Shown: positions 9,260 through 18,954 of the stretch, one piece after another
Position numbering within the stretch: the stretch's first letter is position 1
How the letters are laid out: every line of letters begins with the position of its first letter
Assembly (NCBI RefSeq): GCF_003610195.1
Contig: NZ_RAPO01000001.1
Location: 434,001 to 498,000, forward strand
Length of the DNA stretch: 64,000 bases
Reading direction: 5' to 3'
Origin: Halopiger aswanensis
GTDB lineage: Archaea; Halobacteriota; Halobacteria; Halobacteriales; Natrialbaceae
Notes under the pieces: generated by a model
Seen by the model: the letters and a program-made list of their open reading frames with translations, nothing else
What the model was told of the DNA's origin: nothing
The model's database searches: none
Position numbers and translations under genes: made by a program

Positions 9260-11535
9260 CTGTAGCTCACCTGTCCCATGACGTGTCTGCTGGTCAGTTC
9301 GGCCGAGGCCTCGGAGTAGTCGAACACCTCGACCATCGTCTCGATCGTGTCTTCCTTGACCGCCGCCGTCTCCGTGCCGCTCGGCGGATCGTCCCACTGG
9401 CGCGGGTCGAAGTCCTCGAAGGTCCGCTTGACGTCGTCCCAGTCGTGGCTCTCGAGGACGGTCTTGATCACCGGGATCGCGGTGAGGTCGACGTCCTCGA
9501 CGGAGAAGTCCTCGTTGCGGTGCTCCCAGGCGTGGCGGTTCAAGGAGGTGATGACCTTCTCGCGGCGGAAGTTGCGGACGCTCTCGCGGGGGAGGTTCCC
9601 CTCGTACTCGTCCTCGGAGAACCGCCCGAGGTGCTCGACCTCGAACAGCTTCATCTTCAGCGGGTCCGGCTCGACGCGCTCGCCGCGGTCGTTGTACAGC
9701 GGCTCCTCGGTCTCCCACGCGTAGACGTGCTCGACGTACTCGGCGACGGTTTCCTCGTCGACCCGCTTGTCGTGCATGATCGCCTCGATGACGTCGCTCT
9801 CCTGCTGGTCGTAGATGTAGTTCTTCACGGGGACCACGCGGTTCTCGAACTCCGAGCGCTCGCCGGTCGAGAAGACCGGCGCCTCGGCCAGCCCCTCGGC
9901 CATCGCGTTCAGCACGTCGCGGGGCATGACGACGTCCTCGACCGACAGGTCGGGGTGGTGGCGGTCCCGGTCGCTCTGGAGCAACTCGGCGAGCGTGTCC
10001 CGCGTGTACGTGACCGGAATCCCGTGGTCGCCGTCCGCTCCGTCGTCGTCGAAGTCGAACTCCTCCTTCTCGCGGCGGGTGTCGCCCTCCTGTAAGTAGC
10101 CCTGATCGTAGATCAGCGCCTTATCGACCAGATCGAGGCCGTTCGGCAGATTCTCCTCGTCCAATCGGGTGACGACGGCGTACAGCGCGGCCGCCTCGAG
10201 GGCGTGCGGTGCGAACTCCTGCACCGTCGTCTCGCCGGCCTGATCCTTGATCGCGACCGTCACCGGCGCGCGGATCCGGTCCTCGAGTTCGTCGTAGCTT
10301 TCTGCCTCCCAGACCTCCGTCTCGTTGGTCAACTCGCGGCGGATGAGTTCCGACTCGAGCGAGAGGTTCGTCAGGTAACCGAATCTGTGCTTGTCGAGCC
10401 GCCGCTTGAGCGCTTTCAGCGGGTCCATTCCGTTTCGGTCCGAGTGCTGGTTGAGTTGGGCCTCGAGGTCGGGGTTCGAGATGATCAGCATCTGGGTGTC
10501 CACGTCCATCCCGATCCCCTTGTCCAGCTTCACGGACTGTTCGTCGGGGACGTTCAGCAGCTTCTGGAGCAGGTCGGCGTGCTGGGCCGCGTCCTCGACG
10601 ATGGTGAGGACGCCGTTGCCCTGCGAGAGCACGCCGTCGTAGCTGAACGCCTGCGGGTTCTTGCGGCCGCGCGAATCTAACTCCTGGAGCATCCCGTGCA
10701 TCCACGAGCCGACGAGCCGTTCCTTGGGCTGGCCCTCGTCCTCGCTGTGGAGGACGCCGACGCCCTGGCCCACGTCGACCACGTAGTTTTTCACGCGCAG
10801 GTGCGCGTCGTCCGTGATGGCGGAGAACAGCGCCTCCTCGCCGTCCCGTCGGTACCGCTCCTCGAGATAATCGTAGGCCTCCCGAGAGAACGGGTCGAGT
10901 TCCGCGTCGACCCGGACCGGGACGTGGTCCTCGAGTTCGGCGTTTAAGTCCTCGAGGACGGTCTGCCGGACGTCCTCGGGGAACACCGACAGCGGATGGG
11001 CCTGGACGGGACTCTCGTACCAGTTTTGGTCGTCCGAGGCGGTGGGATCGCCGCCGTAGCTCAGGCCACGGTCGCCCGCCTCGGCGGTCGTGATATTCCA
11101 CTCGACCGTGTACCGGCGGCCCTCGGGCGTCTTGGAGTACTCGCGCAGCCCGTTGACGAGACAGCGCTTGAGCTCCGACTTCCCGGTCGCGGTGGGCCCT
11201 TCGAACCAGATGATCTTCTCGTCTTTCGCCCGGCCCGCGGCGATCGATCGGAGGTCGTCGACGAACCCGTTCAGCACCTCGGTGTTGCCGAGGATCGCGT
11301 GCTCGCCGTCGTTGTGCGGATCGTCGAAGAAGCGGTACCGCTCCTTCTCCTCGCCCTCCTCGACCACGGTGCGCGTGCCGGCCGCCTCGATCGCCTCGAG
11401 TAAGTACTTCGAGGCGTGGGAGGCGATCGTCGGGTTCTCGAAGATCCGATCGACGTACGCCGCGAGGCTCATCGGCTCCTCGTAGGTCTCCTCGAGTTGG
11501 CGGTCGGCCTCGGAGACGTAGTCGCGTTCGGTCAT
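9250..11535 (-). CDS. prkA: PrkA-type serine protein kinase / AAA+ protein, second copy
   Basis: A 761-residue PrkA-family protein. The N-terminal AAA+ domain holds Walker A GPTATGKS at residues 113-120. A PrkA C-terminal kinase-like domain occupies the last third. Compared with the neighbouring copy it is longer and clearly diverged, so this is an old duplication rather than a recent one. It starts one base after the upstream copy stops (11537), and the two probably form a hetero-complex, which is inference. PrkA/YeaG proteins phosphorylate Ser/Thr in response to starvation; some members have been reported to act as AAA+ proteases. The histidine- and Asp-rich insertion [12 protein letters not shown] near residue 490 is lineage-specific. 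Confidence 0.92.
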   Translation of the reverse strand: MTERDYVSEADRQLEETYEEPMSLAAYVDRIFENPTIASHASKYLLEAIEAAGTRTVVEEGEEKERYRFFDDPHNDGEHAILGNTEVLNGFVDDLRSIAAGRAKDEKIIWFEGPTATGKSELKRCLVNGLREYSKTPEGRRYTVEWNITTAEAGDRGLSYGGDPTASDDQNWYESPVQAHPLSVFPEDVRQTVLEDLNAELEDHVPVRVDAELDPFSREAYDYLEERYRRDGEEALFSAITDDAHLRVKNYVVDVGQGVGVLHSEDEGQPKERLVGSWMHGMLQELDSRGRKNPQAFSYDGVLSQGNGVLTIVEDAAQHADLLQKLLNVPDEQSVKLDKGIGMDVDTQMLIISNPDLEAQLNQHSDRNGMDPLKALKRRLDKHRFGYLTNLSLESELIRRELTNETEVWEAESYDELEDRIRAPVTVAIKDQAGETTVQEFAPHALEAAALYAVVTRLDEENLPNGLDLVDKALIYDQGYLQEGDTRREKEEFDFDDDGADGDHGIPVTYTRDTLAELLQSDRDRHHPDLSVEDVVMPRDVLNAMAEGLAEAPVFSTGERSEFENRVVPVKNYIYDQQESDVIEAIMHDKRVDEETVAEYVEHVYAWETEEPLYNDRGERVEPDPLKMKLFEVEHLGRFSEDEYEGNLPRESVRNFRREKVITSLNRHAWEHRNEDFSVEDVDLTAIPVIKTVLESHDWDDVKRTFEDFDPRQWDDPPSGTETAAVKEDTIETMVEVFDYSEASAELTSRHVMGQVSYRWD

Positions 11536-11536
11536 G

Positions 11537-13609
11537 TTAGTCGTCCATCTCTGCCTTGGCGACCTCCGCGCCGGCGAACTCGAGCACTTCCTTCGCGCCG
11601 CCCTCGGAGTAGCCTTGCTCCATCAGAGCGTCGATCCACGCGGAGCGTTCGTCGTCGTCGAACTCGTTGGCCGACACCAGCGCGGAGAAGTTGATGTTGT
11701 GTTTCTTGTCCTCCCAGAGTTTGCGCTCCAGCGCGCGGCGCAGGCGCTCGTTGTCCTGCGGGTTGAACGCCTCGCCCTCGCGGGCGCGGCGGGAGACCCA
11801 ATTGCTCACTTCCTGGCGGAAGTCGTCCTTGCGGTCCTCGGGAATGTCGAGTTTCTCCTCGACGGAGCGCAGGAACGTCTCGTCGGGCTCCTGCTCGCGG
11901 CCCGTGAGTTCGTCCTCGATGGTATCGTCGTCGATGTAGGCCATCACGTGGTCCATGTACTTCTCGCCCTGGCGCTGGATCTCGTCGACGTCGTAGGCCA
12001 GCGCGTGGCGGACGTCCTCGATGGCCCGCTCCTTGTACTCCTCGCGGACCGTCTCGAGGTAGCGGTAGTACTTCTCGAAGTTGTCCTCCGGAATGGACCC
12101 GTGGTGCTCTAAGTTCTCCTCGAAGAAGTTGAACACCGTCAGCGGCGAGAGGAAGCCGCGCTGGCGGTGTTTGGAGTCCATGATGGCTTCGGCGATCTCG
12201 TCGCCGATGAACCGGGGCGAGACGCCGACCATTCCTTCGCCGATCTCGGCCTTCTGTTCGGCTTCCTCGCGGAGCTTCTTCACGTCGATGTCGTCGCCCT
12301 CGTCGATCTCGCCGTTGTAGGCCTTGGCCTTCGAGAGGAGGTCGACCGTCTCGGCGTCCGGCTCCTCGATGCGGGTGAGGACGCCGAACAGCCCGGCCAT
12401 CTCGAGCGTGTGGGGCTCGACGTTGATGTCCGGCACGTCGGCGTTGTTTAACATCTTCCAGTAGATCTGGGCCTCGTCCTCGTAGGAGAGGACGTACGGG
12501 AAGTCGATCCGCTTGGTGCGGTCGTTGAAGGCCTCCATCTTCTCGTCGCCCTTCTTGTCCTTGTACTCGGGCATGTTCGTCCGGCCGACGATCACCTGGT
12601 CGATGTCGATCCGCGGGTTGTTCTTCGGCTTGATCGTCTGCTCCTGGGTGGCGTGCAGGAAGTCGTAGAGGAACTCCCGCTGGAGCTTCAGCAACTCCTC
12701 GCCGGAGAAGATGCCGCGGTTGGCGTTACAGAACGCCCCCGAGTAGTCGAACGCGCGCGGGTCGGACTCGCCGTAGATGGCGATCTTCGAGTAGTTGACG
12801 TCGCCCGTGAGTTCGGTCTCGTCCTGGTTCTTCTTGTCCTTGGGCTCGAACGTCTCGAGCGCCTGGCGCTTGTTTTCGTCGGCGACGAGGCGGATGATCT
12901 CGACGTGGTTCTCGAGAACCTGCTGGAGGTCGTCGTCGTAGTAGGCCAGCAGCTTGTCCATGTAGAACTCCGACTCGGGGTCTAGCGCCTGATCGTTCTG
13001 GATCGTGTACGGCGCGTCGAGGTTCTCGTTGAGATCGTCGATGACCCGCTGGCGCTGCTCGAGGGGCAGCAGCACGAGCGGGTCCTGGTTCATCGGGGAT
13101 CGAACCGTGTCGTCGGCCGGGTCCTGATCCTGCACGACGTCACAGAGGTTCGTCCAGCGGAAGGTGTACATCCGGCCCTCCTCGCGCAGGGTGTAATCCT
13201 CGAAGTACCGGCGCACCTGCTTGTCGAAGTGCGACTTGCCGGAGCCGACCGGACCGAGCAGCAGCTTGATACGGCGTTCGGGCCCGAGCCGGCGGGCACC
13301 GGACTTGACCTTGTTGACGAACTCGTGGATCGACTGGTGAATTACCTTTCCGTAGAACGTGTTCTCCCCGTCGTGCAGCGGGTCTTCACTGGCCAGTAGG
13401 TACTCGACCATGCCCTCCGTCTCGTCGTAGGTCGTCCCGTAGTGGTCGAACATGTCCGCAACCCGCTGGTGGGCGTTGCGGGCGATCTTCGGGTCCTCGT
13501 AGACCTCCTCTAGGTACCAGTCGAAGGACTTGGTCTCCCGCAGGTCCGCGGGCATCGATTCCTTGTATTCCGTACTGAGCGTCTCGAGCGTCTCGATGTC
13601 ACCGTTCAT
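11537..13609 (-). CDS. prkA: PrkA-type serine protein kinase / AAA+ protein, first copy
   Basis: A 690-residue PrkA-family protein and first gene of the four-gene operon. It begins like bacterial PrkA (helical segment SFDWYLEEVYEDPKIARNAH), with Walker A LLLGPVGSGKS at about 117-126. Family blocks include GQxx-like RGIFSGEELLKLQREFL (near 325) and IIGRTNMPEYK-type VGRTNMPEYKDKK. A C-terminal PrkA domain follows. It is closer to bacterial PrkA in length and motifs than the second copy. No TATA-like box stands directly before the ATG; the best candidate is about 360 bases upstream (13969-13979), suggesting a long 5' leader. Autophosphorylation and targets cannot be read from sequence. Confidence 0.93.
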   Translation of the reverse strand: MNGDIETLETLSTEYKESMPADLRETKSFDWYLEEVYEDPKIARNAHQRVADMFDHYGTTYDETEGMVEYLLASEDPLHDGENTFYGKVIHQSIHEFVNKVKSGARRLGPERRIKLLLGPVGSGKSHFDKQVRRYFEDYTLREEGRMYTFRWTNLCDVVQDQDPADDTVRSPMNQDPLVLLPLEQRQRVIDDLNENLDAPYTIQNDQALDPESEFYMDKLLAYYDDDLQQVLENHVEIIRLVADENKRQALETFEPKDKKNQDETELTGDVNYSKIAIYGESDPRAFDYSGAFCNANRGIFSGEELLKLQREFLYDFLHATQEQTIKPKNNPRIDIDQVIVGRTNMPEYKDKKGDEKMEAFNDRTKRIDFPYVLSYEDEAQIYWKMLNNADVPDINVEPHTLEMAGLFGVLTRIEEPDAETVDLLSKAKAYNGEIDEGDDIDVKKLREEAEQKAEIGEGMVGVSPRFIGDEIAEAIMDSKHRQRGFLSPLTVFNFFEENLEHHGSIPEDNFEKYYRYLETVREEYKERAIEDVRHALAYDVDEIQRQGEKYMDHVMAYIDDDTIEDELTGREQEPDETFLRSVEEKLDIPEDRKDDFRQEVSNWVSRRAREGEAFNPQDNERLRRALERKLWEDKKHNINFSALVSANEFDDDERSAWIDALMEQGYSEGGAKEVLEFAGAEVAKAEMDD

Positions 13610-13968
13610 TGTATCAGTGCTCGTTGCGTGCTCCCCTGCCGTCGGTTGTGATCGCGCGGGGAGCGTGTTGACGTGGAGTGGGCAGCAGTCGACCGGCCAG
13701 AGCCTCGCGCGGCCGAACCGGTCCCGGCGGTCCTGCCCGTCCGCTTCGTCGGGTGACCGGTCATCCGGCCGACCCGTTCGACGACGTCACACGGTCGTCC
13801 CTCCTCGAGCGTGGCACTCGGAGAGCGCGGACCCCGTCGGGCGGCGATGTGTCGTGTCATGTGTGAGCGATCACCACTCGTCGTTGCGCGACGACCGGAT
13901 CGGGGATCGTGCGCGACGTGCGCCGGGGACGGGCGCAGAGTGGATCGGTCCGGCGATCGGATACCGAT

Positions 13969-13979
13969 AGTATTTAATG
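13969..13979 (-). promoter_or_regulatory. Candidate promoter of the prkA operon
   Basis: The minus strand reads CATTAAATACT, a good haloarchaeal TATA-type box and the nearest to the prkA start among those seen. Transcription from it would give a leader of over 300 bases. Confidence 0.35.
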
Positions 13980-14036
13980 AGTGAGTAATCCAGGTACTTA
14001 GCTTTGGCCCCAAAAGGTATTTACCAGCAGTTAATT

Positions 14037-14051
14037 GCAGGAAAATCCTGC
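14037..14051. repeat. Inverted repeat GCAGGA-AAA-TCCTGC
   Basis: Perfect 6-base arms around a 3-base spacer in the A/T-rich part of the gap before prkA. It could be an operator for a dimeric regulator or a small RNA hairpin. There is no T-run after it, so a terminator is unlikely. Confidence 0.4.
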
Positions 14052-14412
14052 CAGTATCGTACACCGTCAACTGATACCACACCTCATTTTTTGAAGACGG
14101 GTGCCGTAAACGATGGGCCTGCACTGGCGTGGCGCGCTCGCGCGCGCTCGGTTTCCCGGGTGCATACGTGACTGTCACTCATACGTTACTCCGCTTATAG
14201 TTCGGGACGCGCTGCATCCTGTGAAATGCGGTCGCATGAGAGTGGGCCGGAGTGACAACGCTGTTCCCGGATTCTGCAAGCCCGGTAAGTTGCCCGACCG
14301 TCGAGGACGCCGATATCGAAGGAGAGAGCGGTCCAGTCCTGAAGACCGAGTCGAGCAGAATACCGTCGTTTCGCGACGACGAGGCTTTAGGACCGGCGAC
14401 GGTACGACCGGT

Positions 14413-14826
14413 ATGGACGAACTGACGGACCTGCCCGACGCCTGGAACGTCTGGTCGCGGGGCGACGACGGCCGCCTCGTCCTCGCGTACCGGCCCGACG
14501 TCTTCGACGCCGCCGAGTTTCCTGCCCCCTGTCTGCCGACCCTGTACCTAACTCACGGCCGGCGAACCCGGCGTCCCGGACGGAACCCGACCGACACCAC
14601 CGGCGCGTCCGACTGGTTCGTCACCCTCTACCTCGAGCCCGACGTCACGCTCGACGAGCACGACCGATACCCGACCCGGGAGGAAGCACTCGAGCGCACG
14701 GTCGAACTCGCGCAGGCGTTCGACGACGGCGAGATCGACTACCGAGAGCTGTATCAGGTCCCCCGCGAGCGGTACTTCGAGCGTCTCGACGAACTGACGG
14801 GCCGCGGCGACGCAGTGGCTGAGTAG
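14413..14826 (+). CDS. Conserved haloarchaeal protein (DUF5820-like)
   Basis: A 137-residue acidic protein that appears to match a haloarchaea-only family I recall as DUF5820 (name from memory). Conserved-looking parts are the N-terminal LPDAWNVWSRGDDGRLVLAYRP region, then FPAPCLPTLYLTHG, and a C-terminal helical part rich in charged residues (LYQVPRERYFERLDELT). It is probably a small alpha/beta domain. No catalytic motif or membrane segment is visible. The ATG at 14413 has a TATA-like CTTTAGG about 28 bases upstream. Function unknown. Confidence 0.78.
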   Translation: MDELTDLPDAWNVWSRGDDGRLVLAYRPDVFDAAEFPAPCLPTLYLTHGRRTRRPGRNPTDTTGASDWFVTLYLEPDVTLDEHDRYPTREEALERTVELAQAFDDGEIDYRELYQVPRERYFERLDELTGRGDAVAE

Positions 14827-14940
14827 CTGGTTTTGGGGTCTGCGTCTCGAGCGCGTCGCTGTACCGACTGTACGGGTAGACGTGAAGGCGTCCGTGACGA
14901 GGACGAGAGGCTTAACCGCGCGTGCCGACTACGCCGTGCT

Positions 14941-15387
14941 ATGTCGACCGTCACGCTCATCGGTTCCCGCCTGGCCGAGCCCGGCACCGAATTCGTCTAT
15001 CAGGGCGAGGCCGACGGCTGCGCCGGCTGTCCCTACCGCAGCCAGTGTCTCAATCTCTCTGAGGGCACTAAGTACCGCGTCACCGACGTCCGCGAGAAGG
15101 CCCAAACGCTGGAGTGTGCGATGCACGACGGCGGCGTCCGGGCCGTCGAAGTCGAACCCGCCGCCGTCGAGGCGAACGTCCCGTCGAAAGGCGCGTTCGC
15201 GGGCAGTAAAGCGAGTCTGCAGGGTCCCTGCCCGTACGTCGAGTGTCCGAGCCACGAGTACTGCGAACCCGACGGCGTCGCGTTCGACGAGGAGTATCGC
15301 ATCCGAGAGATCCGCGGCGATCCGCCCCACGACGTCTGTCACCTCGATCGCTCGCTCGAGTTAGTCGAACTCGACGTCGACGACTAA
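14941..15387 (+). CDS. UPF0179 family protein with two four-cysteine sets
   Basis: A 148-residue archaeal UPF0179 protein of unknown function. It has eight cysteines in two similarly spaced sets: C27, C30, C36, C59 and C97, C102, C108, C133. The first set is in CAGCPYRSQC and the second in CPYVECPSHEYC. This suggests two metal sites, zinc or iron-sulfur, in a duplicated fold; that reading is inference. The ATG at 14941 is supported by TATA-like GCTTAACC about 28-34 bases upstream. It stands alone between the gene at 14413 and the convergent HxlR regulator. Confidence 0.9.
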   Translation: MSTVTLIGSRLAEPGTEFVYQGEADGCAGCPYRSQCLNLSEGTKYRVTDVREKAQTLECAMHDGGVRAVEVEPAAVEANVPSKGAFAGSKASLQGPCPYVECPSHEYCEPDGVAFDEEYRIREIRGDPPHDVCHLDRSLELVELDVDD

Positions 15388-15428
15388 CGGCGGAAACAGA
15401 ATTCCACGCGAAACGACCGCTGCTGGCG

Positions 15429-15833
15429 CTACTTCTCGAGCGCGTCCTCGTCGAGCCAGCTGCCGGCCCAGCACTCGATCTCGTCGAACACCGGCTCTAA
15501 GGACTCGCCCTTCTCGGAGAGGCTGTAGTAGGTCGCGATCGGCGAGTCCTCCTCGATGCGGCGCTCGACGAACCCCATCTCGCCGAGGTCGTCGAGGACC
15601 CGCGACAGCGTGCGGGCGTTGGCGTCGGTCGAGCGCTTGAGTTCGTTGAACCGCTGCTCGCCGTCTAGCAGTTCGTGGAGGACCGCGAGTCGCCACTGCG
15701 AACCGATCTGCTCGATCGACGCGATGACGGGACAGGCGGCGTCGTGGCCGTGCTGGTCGGCGTCGGTCTCGTTCTCGCCGTCGCTGCGGGGGGTGGACTC
15801 GTCGTCACGGGGTTTCGTCTGGGGGGAAGACAT
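15429..15833 (-). CDS. HxlR-family transcriptional regulator
   Basis: A 134-residue DNA-binding protein of the HxlR family. Residues 1-30 are a polar Asp/Glu/Ser head. The winged helix spans about 34-115: the conserved redox-type Cys C34 (CPVIASI), IGSQWRLAVLHELLDG, RFNELKR, the recognition helix NARTLSRVLDDLGEMGFV, and a wing ending TYYSLSEKGESL. HxlR proteins often sense oxidants or electrophiles. It is divergent from the ABC exporter operon at 16055 and could control it; that is inference. The ATG at 15833 has a TATA-like CTATACG about 30 bases upstream. Confidence 0.9.
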   Translation of the reverse strand: MSSPQTKPRDDESTPRSDGENETDADQHGHDAACPVIASIEQIGSQWRLAVLHELLDGEQRFNELKRSTDANARTLSRVLDDLGEMGFVERRIEEDSPIATYYSLSEKGESLEPVFDEIECWAGSWLDEDALEK

Positions 15834-16054
15834 CTCGGTCGATCGTTCGTAGCGTCCCCACCCGTATAGCAGTTCGGATACGAACCAGCTAACATCGGGA
15901 AAGTTCTCGGATAGCCGCCGGGCGAAATCCGGATCACCGCGCAGTTGCGTTAGGTGCGTCCAGCCGCTCACATCGAGCGTGCGCAAATCGGACGTTTCGG
16001 ACGACTGTCACCGGCCACTACACTTTACTCCGGTGGCTCACTCTCGAGGAACGA

Positions 16055-17032
16055 ATGGCGATACTCGAAGTGGACGGGCTCCGGAAGGAGTACGGCGATT
16101 TTCCCGCCGTCGAGGGCAGCACCTTCGCGATCGAGCGCGGCGAGGTGTTCGGCGTCGTCGGCCCCAACGGCGCGGGGAAGACGACGACGCTGAAGATGCT
16201 CGCGGGGCTCGTCGAACCGACTGCCGGAACCGCCGTCGTCGCCGGCCGCGAACCCGGCTCGCCGGCGATGCAGCGACGGCTCGGCTTCCTCCCCGAGGAG
16301 TCCCCGCTGTACGAGGAGATGACGGCGACGGACTACCTCGAGTTCTTTGCGGATCTCTACGACGTTCCCGGCAAGGTTGCGACCGACCGAATCGCGGATA
16401 CGCTCGACCGACTGGACCTCGAGCACCGCGACCGGCGGATCGGCAACATGTCCAAGGGGATGAAGCGGAAGGTCGCGATCGCACGGGCGCTGGTGAACGA
16501 TCCGGACGTGCTCATCTTCGACGAGCCGGCTTCGGGCCTCGACCCGCTGACCACGAACTACATCATCGAGTTCACCCGCGAACTGAGCGAGCAGGGGAAG
16601 ACGATCGTCTTCAGCGCACACAATCTCTTCCACGTCGAGAGCATCTGCGACCGCGTCGCGGTGATGAACGACGGGCGAATCATCGCGCGCGGGAGCGTCG
16701 ACAAGATCCGCGACGAACACGGCGGCACCGAGTACCACGTCTACGCGACGAAAGACGGCAGCGACGCGCTCGAGGACGACCAACCGCTGGCCGTCGAAGT
16801 CACGTACGAGGGTACAGGCGAGAATGAGAACGAGCAAATCCGCCACGTCGTCGCCGACATGGCCGCCGTCGAAGCGATCCGGGAAGCCGTCGAAGCCGAG
16901 GGCGGCCGCGTCACCGATATCCAGACGAAGACGCCGAGTCTCGAGGACATCTTCCTCGAGATCGCAAGCGGTGCGGACCCCGACGCGGAGCGCAACCGGA
17001 CCCGGAAGAGGGACGCGGAGGCCGAGCCGTGA
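16055..17032 (+). CDS. ABC transporter ATP-binding protein (NatA/DrrA type)
   Basis: A 325-residue ATPase that powers the ABC-2 exporter encoded next. Walker [10 protein letters not shown] is at 36-44, the signature region has the variant [12 protein letters not shown] near 133-144, and Walker B with D-loop is [12 protein letters not shown] near 156-168. The His-switch is FSAHNLFH. The last 90 residues are the extra C-terminal domain usual in drug and sodium exporters. It overlaps the permease gene by 4 bases. The substrate is not evident; relatives export antibiotics, Na+ or lipids. TATA-like ACTTTACTC at 16021-16029 suggests the operon starts here. Confidence 0.95.
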   Translation: MAILEVDGLRKEYGDFPAVEGSTFAIERGEVFGVVGPNGAGKTTTLKMLAGLVEPTAGTAVVAGREPGSPAMQRRLGFLPEESPLYEEMTATDYLEFFADLYDVPGKVATDRIADTLDRLDLEHRDRRIGNMSKGMKRKVAIARALVNDPDVLIFDEPASGLDPLTTNYIIEFTRELSEQGKTIVFSAHNLFHVESICDRVAVMNDGRIIARGSVDKIRDEHGGTEYHVYATKDGSDALEDDQPLAVEVTYEGTGENENEQIRHVVADMAAVEAIREAVEAEGGRVTDIQTKTPSLEDIFLEIASGADPDAERNRTRKRDAEAEP

Positions 17033-18954
17033 GCAGGGACGACGCGAAAGAGAGAGGCAGTCTCGAGCAGCCACGGACCGATCGTAGCGATACTCACGAA
17101 ACCGACGCCCAGCAGCCAGCGGGCGTGGCGAACCGTCTCCGGGAGTCGCTCTCGCGAACCGCCCGGATCGCTCGCTGGGAGGTCTCGCGCGGTACCGGCA
17201 CCATCGATCGGAAGACCGTGCTGATCCTCGTCGCGATGGTGCTCGTCGTCGGCACCGTCGGGTTCGGCGTCGCCGACGACGGCCTCGGCCTCGAGGACGA
17301 GATCTACGTGGTCGCCGTCGACGAATCCAATCCGTACCACGATGTCGCCGTCGAGAGCACCCAGTTCCGGCCGGTGCCACTCGAGGACGGTGAGCGAGAT
17401 AGGGCAGACGAGTCGATTGACCTCGCCGTCTCCGGCGATCGGATCTGGGACGTCGGCGACAACGGGGAACCCGCCTACGACGCGTTTCGCGACGCGATCG
17501 ACGGCTACAACGAAGGGCTGATGGCTCAGGAAGCCGACGAAGCAGCCGCGTATCCGGTCCTCGTCGAACTCGACTACCGGGAACGCGACCTCGCCGCACC
17601 GGACGACTCCGGCAGCGCTGGCTCTACGGATGGTGGTATCGGCGACGGGACGACAGCCGATGACGGAACGGCAAGCGATGGAGGGCGTTCCGATACGAGT
17701 GGCGAAGATGACGCCTCGAGTTCCAGTGACGAACTGCAGGTCCCGAACGTCGGGGGATCGACCGGGGCCGCCGAGACGACGGTCGGCGCGCCCGGCTCGC
17801 TCTCGCCGCCGTTCCCGTTCCAATCGCTCGTGCTCGCGTTCCTGTTCGTCGTGCCGATGAACTTCGTCATCCAGGCCTACGGGAGCACGATCATGGACGA
17901 ACGGATCAAGCGCCGCGGCGAACTCCTGCTGGTCTCGCCGGCCTCGCGCTACGAGATCGTCGCGGGGAAGACGCTGCCGTATCTGCTCGCGCTGGTTGCG
18001 ATCACAGCGGGAATCGCCTACGCGATCGAGGGCGGGTTGCTCGCCGTCGCTGCGGCACTGCCGATCGCGTTGCTGTTCCTCGCATCGACGTTCGTCGGCG
18101 CGATGCTCGCCCGCTCGTTCAAGGAACTCACGTTCGTCACCGTCACGATCAGCGTCGGGCTGACGACCTACGCCTTTATCCCGGCGATCTTCACGGACGT
18201 AACGCCGATCGCCCTGATCTCGCCGCTGACGCTCATCGTGACGGCGCTGCAGGGCGAGTCGGTGGCAGCCGGCGAGTACCTGTTCTCGACGCTGCCGTTC
18301 TACCTCAGCGCGGTCGTCCTCTTCCTGCTCGGGATCGGTATCTACCGCGAGGAGGACATGTTCGACCAGAAGCCGATTCCGGCGAAGGTGCTCGACGCGA
18401 TCGCGAGCCAAATCGACGCGCTCTCGTGGTGGGACGCCCGTCTGAGCCCGTTCGTCCTCTCGATACTCTTTATCCCCTTCGTCTTCGCGGGGCAGTTGCT
18501 CATCGTCGCCCTGCTGTTCGCGGTTCCCGAAGCGGTCGCGCTCCCGATCGTCCTCGTGCTCGCGGCGGCGATCGAGGAACTCGCGAAGAGTATCCACGTC
18601 TACGCCGGCTTCGCCCGCTCGAGATTCGAGGCCTCGCTTCGCGTTGCAGTCGTCGTCGGTTCGCTGTCGGGGCTCGGCTTCTTCGTCGGCGAAAAGCTCA
18701 CCCACGTCGTTCAGTTCGTCGGGCTCCCGGAACTGACGATCGGCGCCGCGGCCTTCGGCCCCGATCTCGCGAGGACGAGTGGGCCCCTTCTCGCGGGCGC
18801 GATCTTCCTCGCACCGCTCGTGCTCCACGCCGCGACGGCGGTCGTCTCTGCGATCGGAGCGAGTCGCGGCCAGGTCGGGTACGCGCTCGGATTCGTCGCC
18901 GCGACGCTCGTCCACGCGGCCTACAACGCGGGGGTGATCGCCCTTGTCGCGTGA
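17029..18954 (+). CDS. ABC-2 permease fused to a PrsW-like membrane protease domain
   Basis: A 641-residue membrane protein. Residues 1-55 are cytoplasmic, and a first membrane segment is near 63-83 (LILVAMVLVVGTVGFGV). A large extracytoplasmic loop to about 255 ends in a Ser/Gly/Asp low-complexity stretch. Five to six further segments to about 440 form the ABC-2 permease (MDERIKRRGELLLVSPASRYEI is the region marking NatB-type permeases). From about 470 to the end is a second domain with the PrsW pattern: EELAK at 516-520, GLGFFVGEKL, LVLHAATAV, and VHAAYN with His629. These match the Glu-Glu, Glu, His and His motifs of PrsW/CPBP-type proteases. It overlaps both neighbours, so the operon is tightly coupled. 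Confidence 0.88.
   Translation: MSRDDAKERGSLEQPRTDRSDTHETDAQQPAGVANRLRESLSRTARIARWEVSRGTGTIDRKTVLILVAMVLVVGTVGFGVADDGLGLEDEIYVVAVDESNPYHDVAVESTQFRPVPLEDGERDRADESIDLAVSGDRIWDVGDNGEPAYDAFRDAIDGYNEGLMAQEADEAAAYPVLVELDYRERDLAAPDDSGSAGSTDGGIGDGTTADDGTASDGGRSDTSGEDDASSSSDELQVPNVGGSTGAAETTVGAPGSLSPPFPFQSLVLAFLFVVPMNFVIQAYGSTIMDERIKRRGELLLVSPASRYEIVAGKTLPYLLALVAITAGIAYAIEGGLLAVAAALPIALLFLASTFVGAMLARSFKELTFVTVTISVGLTTYAFIPAIFTDVTPIALISPLTLIVTALQGESVAAGEYLFSTLPFYLSAVVLFLLGIGIYREEDMFDQKPIPAKVLDAIASQIDALSWWDARLSPFVLSILFIPFVFAGQLLIVALLFAVPEAVALPIVLVLAAAIEELAKSIHVYAGFARSRFEASLRVAVVVGSLSGLGFFVGEKLTHVVQFVGLPELTIGAAAFGPDLARTSGPLLAGAIFLAPLVLHAATAVVSAIGASRGQVGYALGFVAATLVHAAYNAGVIALVA

Larger units (their letters stand above)
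13610..14412. other. 803-base non-coding gap upstream of the prkA operon
   Basis: No convincing gene is seen on either strand. Open frames here give basic, Arg/Ser/Thr-rich translations unlike the acidic proteins around them. The part at 13965-14100 is notably A/T-rich and holds TATA-like elements, a hairpin-forming inverted repeat and C/T-rich tracts. It probably carries the divergent promoters of prkA (minus) and the gene at 14413 (plus), with room for a long regulatory leader or a small RNA. Confidence 0.5.

Noticed and set aside
13606-14178. Minus-strand open frame of 190 codons in the gap before prkA
   Set aside because: The product is basic and Ser/Thr/Arg/His-rich, unlike the acidic haloarchaeal proteins, with no domain or promoter.
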